In this document: positions 8,134 to 16,521 of the stretch, one piece after another
Position numbering within the stretch: position 1 is the stretch's first letter
Layout: each line of letters begins with the position of its first letter
Assembly: GCF_009741265.1 (NCBI RefSeq)
Contig: NZ_WOWL01000001.1
Location: 372,001-436,000 of the forward strand
DNA: 64,000 nucleotides
Reading direction: 5' to 3'
Origin: Pseudarthrobacter sp. GA104
Lineage (GTDB): Bacteria; Actinomycetota; Actinomycetes; Actinomycetales; Micrococcaceae
The notes under the pieces: model-generated
Database searches by the model: none
What the model was told of the DNA's origin: nothing
What the model saw: the letters and a program-made list of their open reading frames with translations, nothing else
Program-made: the position numbers and the translations under genes

Positions 8134-9468
8134 ATGACCCCTAACATTCCGGAAAACACCACGGCCGGCGTCCCGGCCGCTGATGCCGCACCCCACATCA
8201 CGGTGGAAGGCTTTGACAGCCCCGTCCCCGAAATCGTTGAGCTGGCTGCTCCCCGGGAGGGCGTTCCGCTGGTCATCCAGACGCAGTCCGGCCTGGAGCG
8301 CTGCGCTGCGGCCATCGCCGCCGGAGCCGGACCGGCAGGGGTGGACGCCGAGAGGGCTTCCGGCTTCCGTTACGGGCAGCGCGCTTTCCTGGTCCAGATC
8401 CGGCGCGAGGGCGCCGGGACCTGGCTGATCGACCCCGAACCCTTCGAGAACCTGGACATCATCAACGATGCCCTCCGCGGCGTCGAATGGATCCTGCACG
8501 CCGCCAGCCAGGACCTGCCCTGCCTCTCAGAGCTGGGCATGTGGCCGGACAAGCTCTTCGACACTGAACTTGCCGCCCGGCTGGCCGGGCTGCCCCGCGT
8601 GGGCCTGGCCGCCGTCATCGAACAGCTGCTCGGCTTCGGACTCGCCAAGGAGCACTCGGCAGCGGACTGGTCCACCCGGCCCCTGCCTGAACCCTGGCTG
8701 CGGTATGCCGCACTGGACGTCGAAGTCCTCACGGAACTGCGGGAGGAACTCATCGAGCTCCTCCAGGCCGACGGAAAGCTGGAATACGCCGAGCAGGAAT
8801 TTGCGGCGATCCTGGCCGCCGGATTGCCTCCAGCCCGCGTGGACCCGTGGCGGAAGACCTCCGGCCTGCACCAGATCAGGGACCGCCGGCAGCTGGCAGC
8901 AGTACGTGAGCTGTGGCTGGAGCGCGACTCCCTGGCACAGAAACGGGATGTGGCACCGGGACGGCTGATTCCCGACTCCGCCCTGGTGGCGGCGGCCAAA
9001 GCCATGCCGACCACCGTGCCGCAGCTGCTGGGCACCAAGGGCTTCCACGGCCGTGCGGCGCAACGTGAAGCGCCCCGCTGGCTGCGCTGCATCGCAGCTG
9101 CCCGGGATCTCGAAGAGCTCCCGCCGCTGCACCTGCCCACCAACGCGCCGCCTCCGCCCCGTGTCTGGGTGGACCGGGACCCGGAGGCGGCCGCCCGCCT
9201 GGCCACCGCCCGGCCGCTGCTGCAGGCAAAGGCAGAGTCGCTGAGCCTCCCGCTGGAGAACCTGCTCACCCCGGATTACCTGCGGCGCGTGGCCTGGCGG
9301 CCGCCGGCGGAGATCACCGAAGCAGCAGTCGCCACCGAACTCCGCGCCCTGGGCGCACGTGAGTGGCAGGTGGAACTGGCAACGCCCCTCATCGTTGAAG
9401 CGTTCCTGCACCCGCAGCCGCTGCCCGCCAAGGAAGCCAAGGCGGACGCCACCGCAGCGGGCAAGTAG
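8134..9468 (+). CDS. rnd: Ribonuclease D family 3'-5' exonuclease with HRDC domain
   Basis: A 444-residue RNase D homologue that trims RNA 3' ends. The DEDDy active site is complete: D71 and E73 in GVDAERASG, D127 in ASQDLPCL, and Y191/D195 in RYAALDVEVL. The HRDC region follows at about residues 240-320 (the IRDRRQLAAVRELWLERDSL block), then a C-terminal HRDC-like extension common in actinobacteria. ATG 8134 has GGAGG (8125-8129) 4 nt upstream. Expression is probably governed by the palindromic promoter just before it. The nested-palindrome element 9517-9611 lies just after the stop. Family secure. Confidence 0.93.
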   Translation: MTPNIPENTTAGVPAADAAPHITVEGFDSPVPEIVELAAPREGVPLVIQTQSGLERCAAAIAAGAGPAGVDAERASGFRYGQRAFLVQIRREGAGTWLIDPEPFENLDIINDALRGVEWILHAASQDLPCLSELGMWPDKLFDTELAARLAGLPRVGLAAVIEQLLGFGLAKEHSAADWSTRPLPEPWLRYAALDVEVLTELREELIELLQADGKLEYAEQEFAAILAAGLPPARVDPWRKTSGLHQIRDRRQLAAVRELWLERDSLAQKRDVAPGRLIPDSALVAAAKAMPTTVPQLLGTKGFHGRAAQREAPRWLRCIAAARDLEELPPLHLPTNAPPPPRVWVDRDPEAAARLATARPLLQAKAESLSLPLENLLTPDYLRRVAWRPPAEITEAAVATELRALGAREWQVELATPLIVEAFLHPQPLPAKEAKADATAAGK

Positions 9469-9516
9469 GCGCAGCCGTCTGCACCGCCACCGGCTCCCAA
9501 ACCGATTCCCCAGACG

Positions 9517-9611
9517 CTCTCTCACTTGATGCGTGAAAACCGCCAACGCTCTCTCACTTTCTTGAAGAGAGTGATAGAGCGTTGGCCAAAAATGGGCATT
9601 AAGTGAGAGAG
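9517..9611. repeat. 95-nt nested palindromic intergenic repeat
   Basis: Two stems lie one inside the other. The outer pair is 9517-9532 with 9596-9611 (15 of 16 paired); the inner pair is 9543-9558 with 9570-9585 (15 of 16). They are separated by symmetrical 10-nt A-rich internal loops (9533-9542 and 9586-9595), with an 11-nt apical loop. The core word CTCTCTCACTT occurs twice direct (9517, 9549) and, exactly or with one change, twice inverted. It looks like a REP- or MITE-type dispersed element and could also act as the rnd terminator. Confidence 0.75.
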
Positions 9612-9632
9612 GGTCCATTCAATCCGGGGACC

Positions 9633-9661
9633 TTGCGGGCTAAGTTACTCACGAGTAACAT
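9633..9661 (+). promoter_or_regulatory. fadA promoter with palindromic operator
   Basis: TTGCGG (9633-9638), a 17-nt spacer and TAACAT (9656-9661) form a candidate sigma-70-type promoter. Inside it is a 16-bp palindrome GTTACTC-AC-GAGTAAC (9644-9659) covering the spacer and half of the -10 box. That arrangement suits repression by a TetR-family fatty-acid-responsive regulator, which is known for beta-oxidation genes in actinobacteria; the regulator itself is not in this window. Confidence 0.6.
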
Positions 9662-9733
9662 CGAACGTATTGCCGCCGGGCCATTGCCAGCAAAGGCATG
9701 CACCGGCGCCTACGTCTCGATGAGGAGTTATAC

Positions 9734-11023
9734 GTGAGCCACCAGGGAAGCGGCGCATCCATGCGCACTGTCCGGGACGTCGTCTTTGTGGACGGCCTCC
9801 GCACACCATTCGGCAGGGCCGGGGACAAGGGCATCTACGCCGGCACCCGGGCTGACGACCTGATAGTTAAGTGCATCCGCGAACTGCTGCGGCGGAATCC
9901 GTCCCTGCCGCCCGCGCGGATCGATGAAGTGGCCATTGCGGCAACCACCCAGACCGGAGACCAGGGCCTCACCCTTGGCCGGACGGCTGCCCTGCTTGCC
10001 GGACTGCCCAGGACGGTTCCCGGCTTTGCCGTTGACCGCATGTGCGCCGGAGCCATGACCGCGGTGACCGCCGTGGCCGGAGGGATCAGCTTCGGCGCGT
10101 ACGACGTTGTGGTGGCCGGGGGCGTGGAACACATGGGCAACCACCCCATGGGCTCAGGCACCGACCCGAATCCGCGGTTCATGTCAGAGCGGCTGGTGGA
10201 CCCGGCCGCGCTCAACATGGGGAACACGGCCGAGAACCTGCACGACCGCTTCCCGGCCATCACCAAGGAACGAACGGATGCCTACGCCGTCGCCTCGCAG
10301 GCCAAGTACGAGAATGCCCGCCGCAACGGCCGCATCCAGCCGGACCTGGTTCCCGTCGCGGCCCTGAAGCCCGGTCAGGGCTGGACACTGAACACCGCGG
10401 ATGAACCGCCGCGGCCAGGCACCTCCCTGGCCGACCTCGCCGGCCTCCGCACCCCGTTCCGGGCCCACGGCCGCGTCACCGCCGGAAACGCCGCAGGCCT
10501 GAACGACGGCGCCACCGCAGCGGTCCTGGCGTCCGCCGAGGCTGCCGCCGAGCTGGGACTGGCGGTCAAAATGCGGCTGGTCAGCTACGCGTACGCCGGT
10601 GTTGAACCAGAAGTCATGGGAATCGGGCCCGTGCCGGCCACCGAGAAAGCGCTGAAGAATGCGGGGCTCACCATCGCGGACATCGGCCTCTTTGAAATCA
10701 ACGAAGCTTTTGCCGTGCAGGTGCTCAGCTTCCTGGACCATTTCGGCATTCCCGACGACGACCCCCGGGTCAACCGCTACGGCGGCGCCATCGCCGTGGG
10801 CCACCCCCTGGCCTCGTCCGGTGTTCGGCTGATGACCCAGCTCGCCCGGCAGTTCGAGGAGGACCACTCCGTCCGGTACGGCATCACCACCATGTGCGTC
10901 GGCCTCGGCATGGGAGCCACCGTGATCTGGGAAAACCCGCATCACCCGGAATACACAGACAACAGCGGAGCCCGGCCCGGGGGCTCCGCCGCCACCGAAA
11001 CCGCTTCCGAAGGAGCCGCATGA
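9734..11023 (+). CDS. fadA: Acetyl-CoA acyltransferase (3-ketoacyl-CoA thiolase)
   Basis: A 429-residue thiolase that performs the last step of fatty-acid beta-oxidation, cleaving 3-ketoacyl-CoA to acetyl-CoA and a shortened acyl-CoA. The nucleophilic cysteine is C104 in DRMCAGAMTAV, the histidine is in VGHPLASSG, and the second cysteine is in TMCVGLGMGATV. NEAFAVQ is also intact. GTG 9734 is chosen because AGGAG (9723-9727) is 6 nt upstream; ATG 9761 is a shorter alternative. Its TGA overlaps the start of the fadB-type gene (ATGA), so the two subunits of the trifunctional complex are coupled. Transcription probably starts at the operator-containing promoter at 9633-9661. Confidence 0.95.
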   Translation: MSHQGSGASMRTVRDVVFVDGLRTPFGRAGDKGIYAGTRADDLIVKCIRELLRRNPSLPPARIDEVAIAATTQTGDQGLTLGRTAALLAGLPRTVPGFAVDRMCAGAMTAVTAVAGGISFGAYDVVVAGGVEHMGNHPMGSGTDPNPRFMSERLVDPAALNMGNTAENLHDRFPAITKERTDAYAVASQAKYENARRNGRIQPDLVPVAALKPGQGWTLNTADEPPRPGTSLADLAGLRTPFRAHGRVTAGNAAGLNDGATAAVLASAEAAAELGLAVKMRLVSYAYAGVEPEVMGIGPVPATEKALKNAGLTIADIGLFEINEAFAVQVLSFLDHFGIPDDDPRVNRYGGAIAVGHPLASSGVRLMTQLARQFEEDHSVRYGITTMCVGLGMGATVIWENPHHPEYTDNSGARPGGSAATETASEGAA

Positions 11024-13179
11024 GCGCCGCAGATTTCACCAAGCTTGCAGAAATGTTCCCGAACGAGACCGTCACGCACTCCTACGTCCAGGACATCGAA
11101 CTGCCCGCTCCGGCGGGCAAGCCCAGCCCCGGCACGTTCGCGCTCATCACCCTGGACAACGGCCTGGACCACGCCAAGCCCACCACGCTGGGACCCAACA
11201 CCCTGGTTGAGCTCGGCACGGTGCTGGAGGGCCTTCGCGAGCGCGCCGGCCGCGGTGAGATCGTCGGCGTCGGAATAACGGGCAAGCCCTACTACCTCGT
11301 GGCCGGCGCCGATCTTTCCGCCGTCAAGAACCTCGAAAAACGCGAGCACGGGCTGTGGATGGCGCAGCTGGGCCACGATGTTTACGCAACCCTGGCCAAC
11401 CTTGGAGTCCCCAGCTTCGCCTTCATCAACGGCGCAGCCCTGGGCGGCGGCCTCGAAATCGCGCTGCAGTCCACCTACCGCACCGTGTCCACCGGAGCCG
11501 GGGCACTGGCATTGCCGGAAGCCTTCCTCGGACTGGTCCCGGGCTGGGGCGGTGTCTACATCCTGCCCCGCCTCATCGGGCCGGAAAACGCCGTGAAGGT
11601 GATGATCGAAAACCCGCTCAGCAACAACCGGACGCTGACCGGCCCCCAGGCATTCAGCCTCGGCATGGCCGACGCCATCTTCGAACCGGCCGATTTCCTG
11701 GAGCAGTCCCTGGCCTGGGCGGCGGGAGTCATCTCCGGCGACGTCATCCCGGAACGAGCCAACGCCGTCGACCCTTCCGAACCCGAAACTGCCGCCAGGT
11801 GGGCCGGTGCGGTCGCGGCCGGGCGGGCCTTCGTGGAGGCCAAGACCTCCAATGCAGCGCCCGCCCCCGAAAAGGTCCTGGACCTCCTCGAGGCGAACCG
11901 CACCATGACCCAGGCCGAATCCGCCGCGCTTGAATGCGAAACGCTGGCCGGACTCATGCAGACCGATGAATTCCGCGCCACCGTCTACGCGTTCCTTGAC
12001 CTGGTCCAGAAGCGCTCCAAGCGGCCGGCCGGGGCCCCGGACCGCAAGCTGGCCCGCCCGGTCACAAAGGTGGGAGTTGTTGGCGCCGGCCTGATGGCCA
12101 GCCAGCTGGCCCTGCTGTTTGCCCGCCAGCTCAAGGTCCCCGTGGTGATGACGGACATCGACCAGGCCAGGGTGGACAAGGGCGTGGGTTATGTCCACGC
12201 TGAGGTGGACAAGCTGCTGGGCAAGGCACGCATCAGCCAGGACGCCGCCAACCGGACGAAGGCGCTGGTCACAGGCTCGGTGTCCAAGGAGGTCTTCGCG
12301 GACGCCGACTTTGTGATCGAAGCCGTCTTCGAAGAACTCAACGTCAAGAAACAGGTCTTCGCGGAACTGGAGGAGATCGTTACCCCGGACTGCATCCTGG
12401 CCACCAACACCTCTTCCTTGTCCGTCACGGCCATGGCGGAGGACCTGAAGCACCCGGAGCGCGTGGTGGGCTTCCATTTCTTCAACCCCGTGGCCGTCAT
12501 GCCGCTGCTGGAAATCGTCCGTGCCCCGCGGACCGACGACGCCGTCCTCGCCACCGCGTTTGAGCTGGCCAAGGGCCTCAAAAAGACTGCCGTGCTGGTC
12601 AAGGATGCCGCGGCGTTCGTGGTCAACCGGATCCTGCTGCGGCTGATGGGTGAAGTGACGGCCGCCTTTGACGAAGGCACCCCGGCTGAAGTGGCCGACA
12701 ACGCCCTGCGGCCCATGGGCCTGCCGATGACGCCCTTCACACTGGGCGCCATGGTGGGGCTTCCCGTGGCCCAGCACGTGCAGGAATCGCTCCACGCCGC
12801 CTTCGGCGAACGGTTCACGGTATCCGCCAACCTGCAAAAGCTCATCGACAACGGCGTGAAGGGCCTCTGGGCGGCCGGCCCGGACGGCTCGAAGGAGATC
12901 CCGCAGTCCACGCTGGCGCTGATGTCCTTCGGCACCTCCCCTTCCACGGCGGAGCAGGTGCTGCGGCGCACCCAGGACGCCCTCGCGGAGGAAATCGGCC
13001 TCATGCTCGCAGAAGGCGTGGTTGCAGGGCCGGAGGACATTGACCTCTGCATGATCCTGGGCGCCGGATGGCCCATGTTCCTCGGCGGCATCACCCCGTA
13101 CCTTGACCGGGTGGGTGCCTCCGAACGCGTCAACGGCAGGCGCTTCCTGCCGCCGGGAGCGGCGTCCCGCCCGGCCTGA
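11020..13179 (+). CDS. fadB: FadB-type enoyl-CoA hydratase/3-hydroxyacyl-CoA dehydrogenase
   Basis: A 719-residue multifunctional beta-oxidation alpha subunit. The N-terminal crotonase domain (about 35-260) shows KPYYLVAGADLSAVKN and NGAALGGGLEIAL (residues 138-150), which build the oxyanion hole. The 3-hydroxyacyl-CoA dehydrogenase part starts near residue 350 with the NAD loop VGVVGAGLMASQLA, followed by DFVIEAVFEEL, NTSSLSV and the catalytic-histidine motif GFHFFNPVAVMPLLEIV. Length fits the FadB/FadJ family (about 700-730). ATG 11020 overlaps the fadA stop by 4 nt with AAGGAG about 5 nt upstream; a longer upstream open frame runs inside fadA and is not coding. It ends 13 nt from the convergent ECF genes. 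Confidence 0.95.
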   Translation: MSAADFTKLAEMFPNETVTHSYVQDIELPAPAGKPSPGTFALITLDNGLDHAKPTTLGPNTLVELGTVLEGLRERAGRGEIVGVGITGKPYYLVAGADLSAVKNLEKREHGLWMAQLGHDVYATLANLGVPSFAFINGAALGGGLEIALQSTYRTVSTGAGALALPEAFLGLVPGWGGVYILPRLIGPENAVKVMIENPLSNNRTLTGPQAFSLGMADAIFEPADFLEQSLAWAAGVISGDVIPERANAVDPSEPETAARWAGAVAAGRAFVEAKTSNAAPAPEKVLDLLEANRTMTQAESAALECETLAGLMQTDEFRATVYAFLDLVQKRSKRPAGAPDRKLARPVTKVGVVGAGLMASQLALLFARQLKVPVVMTDIDQARVDKGVGYVHAEVDKLLGKARISQDAANRTKALVTGSVSKEVFADADFVIEAVFEELNVKKQVFAELEEIVTPDCILATNTSSLSVTAMAEDLKHPERVVGFHFFNPVAVMPLLEIVRAPRTDDAVLATAFELAKGLKKTAVLVKDAAAFVVNRILLRLMGEVTAAFDEGTPAEVADNALRPMGLPMTPFTLGAMVGLPVAQHVQESLHAAFGERFTVSANLQKLIDNGVKGLWAAGPDGSKEIPQSTLALMSFGTSPSTAEQVLRRTQDALAEEIGLMLAEGVVAGPEDIDLCMILGAGWPMFLGGITPYLDRVGASERVNGRRFLPPGAASRPA

Positions 13180-13185
13180 TCAGCC

Positions 13186-13202
13186 GGCCGGATCACCCGG
13201 CC
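13186..13202. terminator. Short hairpin between fadB and ecfA
   Basis: GGCCGG (13186-13191) and CCGGCC (13197-13202) flank a 5-nt loop in the gap between two convergent genes. It could terminate both transcripts, but a 6-bp GC stem can occur by chance in this sequence. Confidence 0.3.
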
Positions 13203-14785
13203 AGCAGGCCGCCGTCGAGCTCCACACCGCGGTGTGCCATTGACCGGGCATAGGCGAGATCGTGCGTGACCAGCACGACGGCGGCGCCCTCCCTTGCCGC
13301 GGCACGCACCGCAGCGTCCAGCAGGGCCAGGCCGTCGCCGTCGAGCGCCACGGTGGGTTCGTCCAGGGCCAGGACCGCGGGTTTGCGGGCAAGGACCGTG
13401 GCCAGGGCAAGGAGGCGCTGGCTGGACGCGGGCAGTTCGGCGGGGTGCTCACCGGCAGCCCCTGCCAGGCCGACGGCGGCCAGCGCCTCGAGGGCCCGGC
13501 CCGGCACCTCACCGGGGTGGAAGAGGCTGTCCAGGCCGAAGCGCACCTCCCGGAGTACGGTCCGCTCGAACAGCTGGTCCCGGGGTTGCTGGAACAGCAG
13601 GCCCACTGATCGGGCCACCGCGCCGGCCGGCGTCCCGGCTATGTCTGAGCCACGGACGAGGACTTGCCCGGAGGCGGGCCGCAGCAGTCCGTTAAAGTGG
13701 CGCAGCAGCGTTGATTTCCCTGCACCATTGGGGCCGGTCACTGCCACGATCTCCCCGGGGTTGACCGCCAGGTTGACGTCCCGCAGCACCCGCGGTTGCC
13801 TGGCGGGGCCGGGACCGCCTCCCGGCCGCGTGCGGCGAGGGGTCTTCCTCCCGCCATCCGGGTAGTCGAAGGAGACGCCGCGGAGTTCCAGCACCGGGAC
13901 GGTTGGCGCCGTGCCAGGCGGCACACTGGCTGGCACGGCCGGGCGCGCTGCTCCGCGGGGCCGTGCCGCATCCTTTCCTTCCGGCAGGCTGCCGGGGCGC
14001 CGGATGCCCGACGGCAGCAGGCCGGAGCCCGGATGCAGTTCGGCAGGGGTGCCGCTGGCCGTTACCCTGCCGTCCACCACAACATGCCACGTCCCGGCGT
14101 CAAGGAGCGGCGTGTCGACCACCTGGCTGAGGATCACGACGGCGGTGCCTCGCCTGACGAGGTCCCGCACCAGCTGTGCCAGTCCGGCGGTGCCGGCGCT
14201 GTCCAGCGAAGCGAAGGGCTCGTCCATGATCAGCACCCGAGGTTCCGTGACGATGGCGCAGCCAATGGCAAGCCGGCGCAGCTGGCCGCCGGAAAGCCGG
14301 GCGGGGTGATGGTCCAGGAGGTCCGTGAGTCCCAGGAGCGCGGCGGTACGTTCCACCGTGGACTTCATGGCGGCGCGCTCCACCGCCCTGTTCTCGAGGC
14401 CGAACGCGAGTTCTTCGGCCACCGTGGCCCGCACCGTGGACAGGACGGCGGCTGGATCCTGGGGAACAAACCCGACCTGGCGTCCCCATTCCGCGGGATT
14501 GATGCGTGGATCCCCGCCGCCGCCGAACTGCAGGCGGGTACCCGCGAGCTCCAGGAAGCCATGGAGGGTTCCCCCGCTTCCGGGCGGAAGCCAGCCGGCC
14601 AGCACCCGGCCCAGGGTGGATTTCCCGCTTCCCGACGGTCCAAGCACAGCGGTGAACGTTCCGGGGACGAAGGCGAGCTCCACCCCGTGCAGGACCGGGG
14701 CGGCGTCGTCATGGAAAGTGAAGGTCCTGATGCCGGCCGAGAGTATCGGTCCGGCGGTTTCAAGGGCGTTCCGGCCGCCAGCCAT
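13193..14785 (-). CDS. ECF transporter fused ATPase (EcfA1-EcfA2)
   Basis: A 530-residue protein with two ABC ATPase domains in one chain, energising an energy-coupling-factor vitamin/metabolite importer. Domain 1 has Walker A GPSGSGKST (49-57), LSGGQ (164-168) and VLIMDEP (184-190), but its H-loop reads ILSQVVD with Q221 instead of histidine. Domain 2 (from about 298) has GPNGAGKST (351-359), VLALDEP (471-477) and VTHDL with H508, but the signature is LPASSQ (451-456) instead of LSGGQ. One composite site is therefore canonical and the other degenerate. A low-complexity linker (about 250-295) joins them. It follows ecfT by 3 nt; the order S-T-A is a complete transporter. Confidence 0.93.
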   Translation of the reverse strand: MAGGRNALETAGPILSAGIRTFTFHDDAAPVLHGVELAFVPGTFTAVLGPSGSGKSTLGRVLAGWLPPGSGGTLHGFLELAGTRLQFGGGGDPRINPAEWGRQVGFVPQDPAAVLSTVRATVAEELAFGLENRAVERAAMKSTVERTAALLGLTDLLDHHPARLSGGQLRRLAIGCAIVTEPRVLIMDEPFASLDSAGTAGLAQLVRDLVRRGTAVVILSQVVDTPLLDAGTWHVVVDGRVTASGTPAELHPGSGLLPSGIRRPGSLPEGKDAARPRGAARPAVPASVPPGTAPTVPVLELRGVSFDYPDGGRKTPRRTRPGGGPGPARQPRVLRDVNLAVNPGEIVAVTGPNGAGKSTLLRHFNGLLRPASGQVLVRGSDIAGTPAGAVARSVGLLFQQPRDQLFERTVLREVRFGLDSLFHPGEVPGRALEALAAVGLAGAAGEHPAELPASSQRLLALATVLARKPAVLALDEPTVALDGDGLALLDAAVRAAAREGAAVVLVTHDLAYARSMAHRGVELDGGLLAG

Positions 14786-14788
14786 GTC

Positions 14789-15532
14789 CTAGGTCCCCTC
14801 CGCGGCAAGCCAGAGCCGGGCACCGACCGCCGCTGCGGCGGCCACCAGCAGGACAACCCGGAGCACGCGCTGGAGTCGGGAATCCGGTACAACGCGGTAG
14901 CTGGTCCGGGGTCCCGGGTTGCTGAAGCCGCGGGACTCCAGCGCCGCTGCACGGGTTCCGGCGTCCTCGACCAGGGACAGGACCAGCGGGACCGCCTGGC
15001 GGCGGAAGGCCGCCACGCGGTGCAGGAGTCCGCGCCGGATCACCAGGCCGCGGGATTCCTGGGCCTGCCGGATCCCCTCCGCCCTGGAGGTGATGGCCGG
15101 CAGCAGGGTGAGGGTGGACGCCAGCACGAAAGCGAACCGGCCCTGGACGCCGCGTGCGGACAACGCCGCCACCAGGTCCGGAACGCTGACACTAAAGGAG
15201 AACACCAGGAGCGCAAGGATTACCGCTCCCAGCTGTGCCGCCCGTTCCACGGCGAAGGAAAGCCCCTCCGCGGTGACGCGGGCCGGCCCCCACTGCGCCA
15301 GGACGGTTCGGCCCTCGGGAAAGAACAGCCCATGCAGGACCAGCAGGGACAGCCCCAGCGGGAGCAGGACAGCCGCGGCGGCCGGGAGCATCCTGCGCGC
15401 CGTACCCGCGCGGGCCGACACGACGGCGGCCGCCGCCACGACGGCGAGGGACAGCGGCAAACTGGCTGCCGCCGTCGTAATGGCCGCCGTACTGCCGGCG
15501 GCTGCCAGCGAGGTGAGCGGGTGGAGGCGCAT
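14789..15532 (-). CDS. ECF transporter transmembrane subunit EcfT
   Basis: A 247-residue integral membrane protein of the CbiQ/EcfT family, which couples the ATPases to the substrate-binding S subunit. Several hydrophobic helices are clear in the N-terminal half (AAITTAAASLPLSLAVVAAA, VLLPLGLSLLVLHGLFF). Two arginine-containing coupling motifs typical of EcfT can be seen as AAALESRGF and the ESRGL element (AQESRGLVIRRG). It starts with ATG 15532, 8 nt after the S-component stop, and ends 3 nt before the ATPase start, so one transcript is expected. Substrate is set by the S component, not by this subunit. Confidence 0.88.
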   Translation of the reverse strand: MRLHPLTSLAAAGSTAAITTAAASLPLSLAVVAAAAVVSARAGTARRMLPAAAAVLLPLGLSLLVLHGLFFPEGRTVLAQWGPARVTAEGLSFAVERAAQLGAVILALLVFSFSVSVPDLVAALSARGVQGRFAFVLASTLTLLPAITSRAEGIRQAQESRGLVIRRGLLHRVAAFRRQAVPLVLSLVEDAGTRAAALESRGFSNPGPRTSYRVVPDSRLQRVLRVVLLVAAAAAVGARLWLAAEGT

Positions 15533-15540
15533 CAGACTGG

Positions 15541-16359
15541 TCAGGAACCCTGTTCCGGCATCTTGCCGGCCAGCACGCGGTGCCGGCGGATGAACGGGAA
15601 CTGCAGCCGCGCGCGGCGCGGAAGCGCGTACGCCAGGATGGCCACCACGGTGAACACAATCGCTTTGTCCATGGGGTCGGAGATGAGCGCCTGTTTGGTG
15701 ATGGCGGCCAGGAGGGTGTCGCCCATGGCACGGAAGGCACTGACGATGGCTCCGGTGGCCACGCCGGACGTGCCGCCAAAGACGAAGGCCGCCACCGGCG
15801 CGGACACCACGCCGCCGATGATGCCGGTGACGAACCCTGCCACGGGGGCGAGGTAGAAGCGGCGGAACATTCCATGGCGGGCGGCGAGGCCGGCAAGGCA
15901 GCCGATCAGTGCGGCCCCGGCGGCGAACGGCAGCACGGTGGGGTTGAAGAAGGACCAGACAATGCTGCTCAGTGCACCGGTCGCCGCGCCTGCCGCCGGG
16001 CCGGCCAGCACCGCGATGAGGACCGTGCCGATGGTGTCAAGGTAGAACGGGACCAGGGTGCTGCCTACGAACTGGCCCAGCACAATGTTCAGCACCAGCG
16101 CCACGGGGATCAGCACCACGGTGGAGGCCGGCAGCGTGGGCAGGACGGCGACAATCAGCAGCACGGCGCCGACGAGGAAGCCGGAAAGGGCGATCAGGGC
16201 GGACGCGCTGCCTGGTCCCCCGGTGATGTCTGCAGGCTGGTTCAGCACCAGGTAGACGTAGGTGCCGGCGATGGCCAGGGCGCCGAGGATTTCCAGCAGC
16301 CGGCGCCTGCGGGCAGCGGCGGGCGCCGGGGACGGCAACGTCAGGGAGTGCGATGACAT
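15541..16359 (-). CDS. ECF transporter S component
   Basis: A 272-residue membrane protein with about six hydrophobic segments (for example YVYLVLNQPADI preceded by a helix, VLLIVAVLPTLPASTVVLI, IGTVLIAVLAGPAAGAATGA). The pattern VPFYLDTIGTVLIAVLAGP followed by a GALSSIVW turn is typical of ECF substrate-binding subunits. The ligand cannot be read from sequence. The gene after an intervening 162-nt gap encodes a nucleoside hydrolase on the same strand, so a nucleoside, base or related compound is a reasonable guess. ATG 16359 has AAGGAAC 5 nt upstream. A possible folded leader lies at 16387-16432. Confidence 0.82.
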   Translation of the reverse strand: MSSHSLTLPSPAPAAARRRRLLEILGALAIAGTYVYLVLNQPADITGGPGSASALIALSGFLVGAVLLIVAVLPTLPASTVVLIPVALVLNIVLGQFVGSTLVPFYLDTIGTVLIAVLAGPAAGAATGALSSIVWSFFNPTVLPFAAGAALIGCLAGLAARHGMFRRFYLAPVAGFVTGIIGGVVSAPVAAFVFGGTSGVATGAIVSAFRAMGDTLLAAITKQALISDPMDKAIVFTVVAILAYALPRRARLQFPFIRRHRVLAGKMPEQGS

Positions 16360-16386
16360 GGAGGTTCCTTCAGGGTGCGGGGCGCG

Positions 16387-16432
16387 GGTGACCCGGAGTT
16401 CCCGGGCCGGGCGGAGCGCCGCCTATGTCACC
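16387..16432 (-). promoter_or_regulatory. Possible three-way-junction leader of the ECF operon
   Basis: Read on the minus strand, GGTGA and TCACC close a 46-nt element that contains two further 5-bp GC hairpins (GGCGG/CCGCC and CCCGG/CCGGG). It lies about 30 nt before the S-component ATG and downstream of a TAGAAT box in the same gap. It matches no riboswitch class I can recognise, and the short GC stems may be fortuitous. Confidence 0.3.
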
Positions 16433-16521
16433 TCGGCAGCAGCCGGCGGCGTGTGGCCGGGCCGGACGCGAACCATTCTACCGCGGCAGTTTTGCGCGGC
16501 CCAGCGAGGTTTCGGGGGCGC

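Noticed and set aside
10894..11019. A 42-codon N-terminal extension of the fadB frame
   Set aside because: It lies inside fadA and is Arg-rich; the ATG at 11020 with AAGGAG and the ATGA overlap is a much better start.
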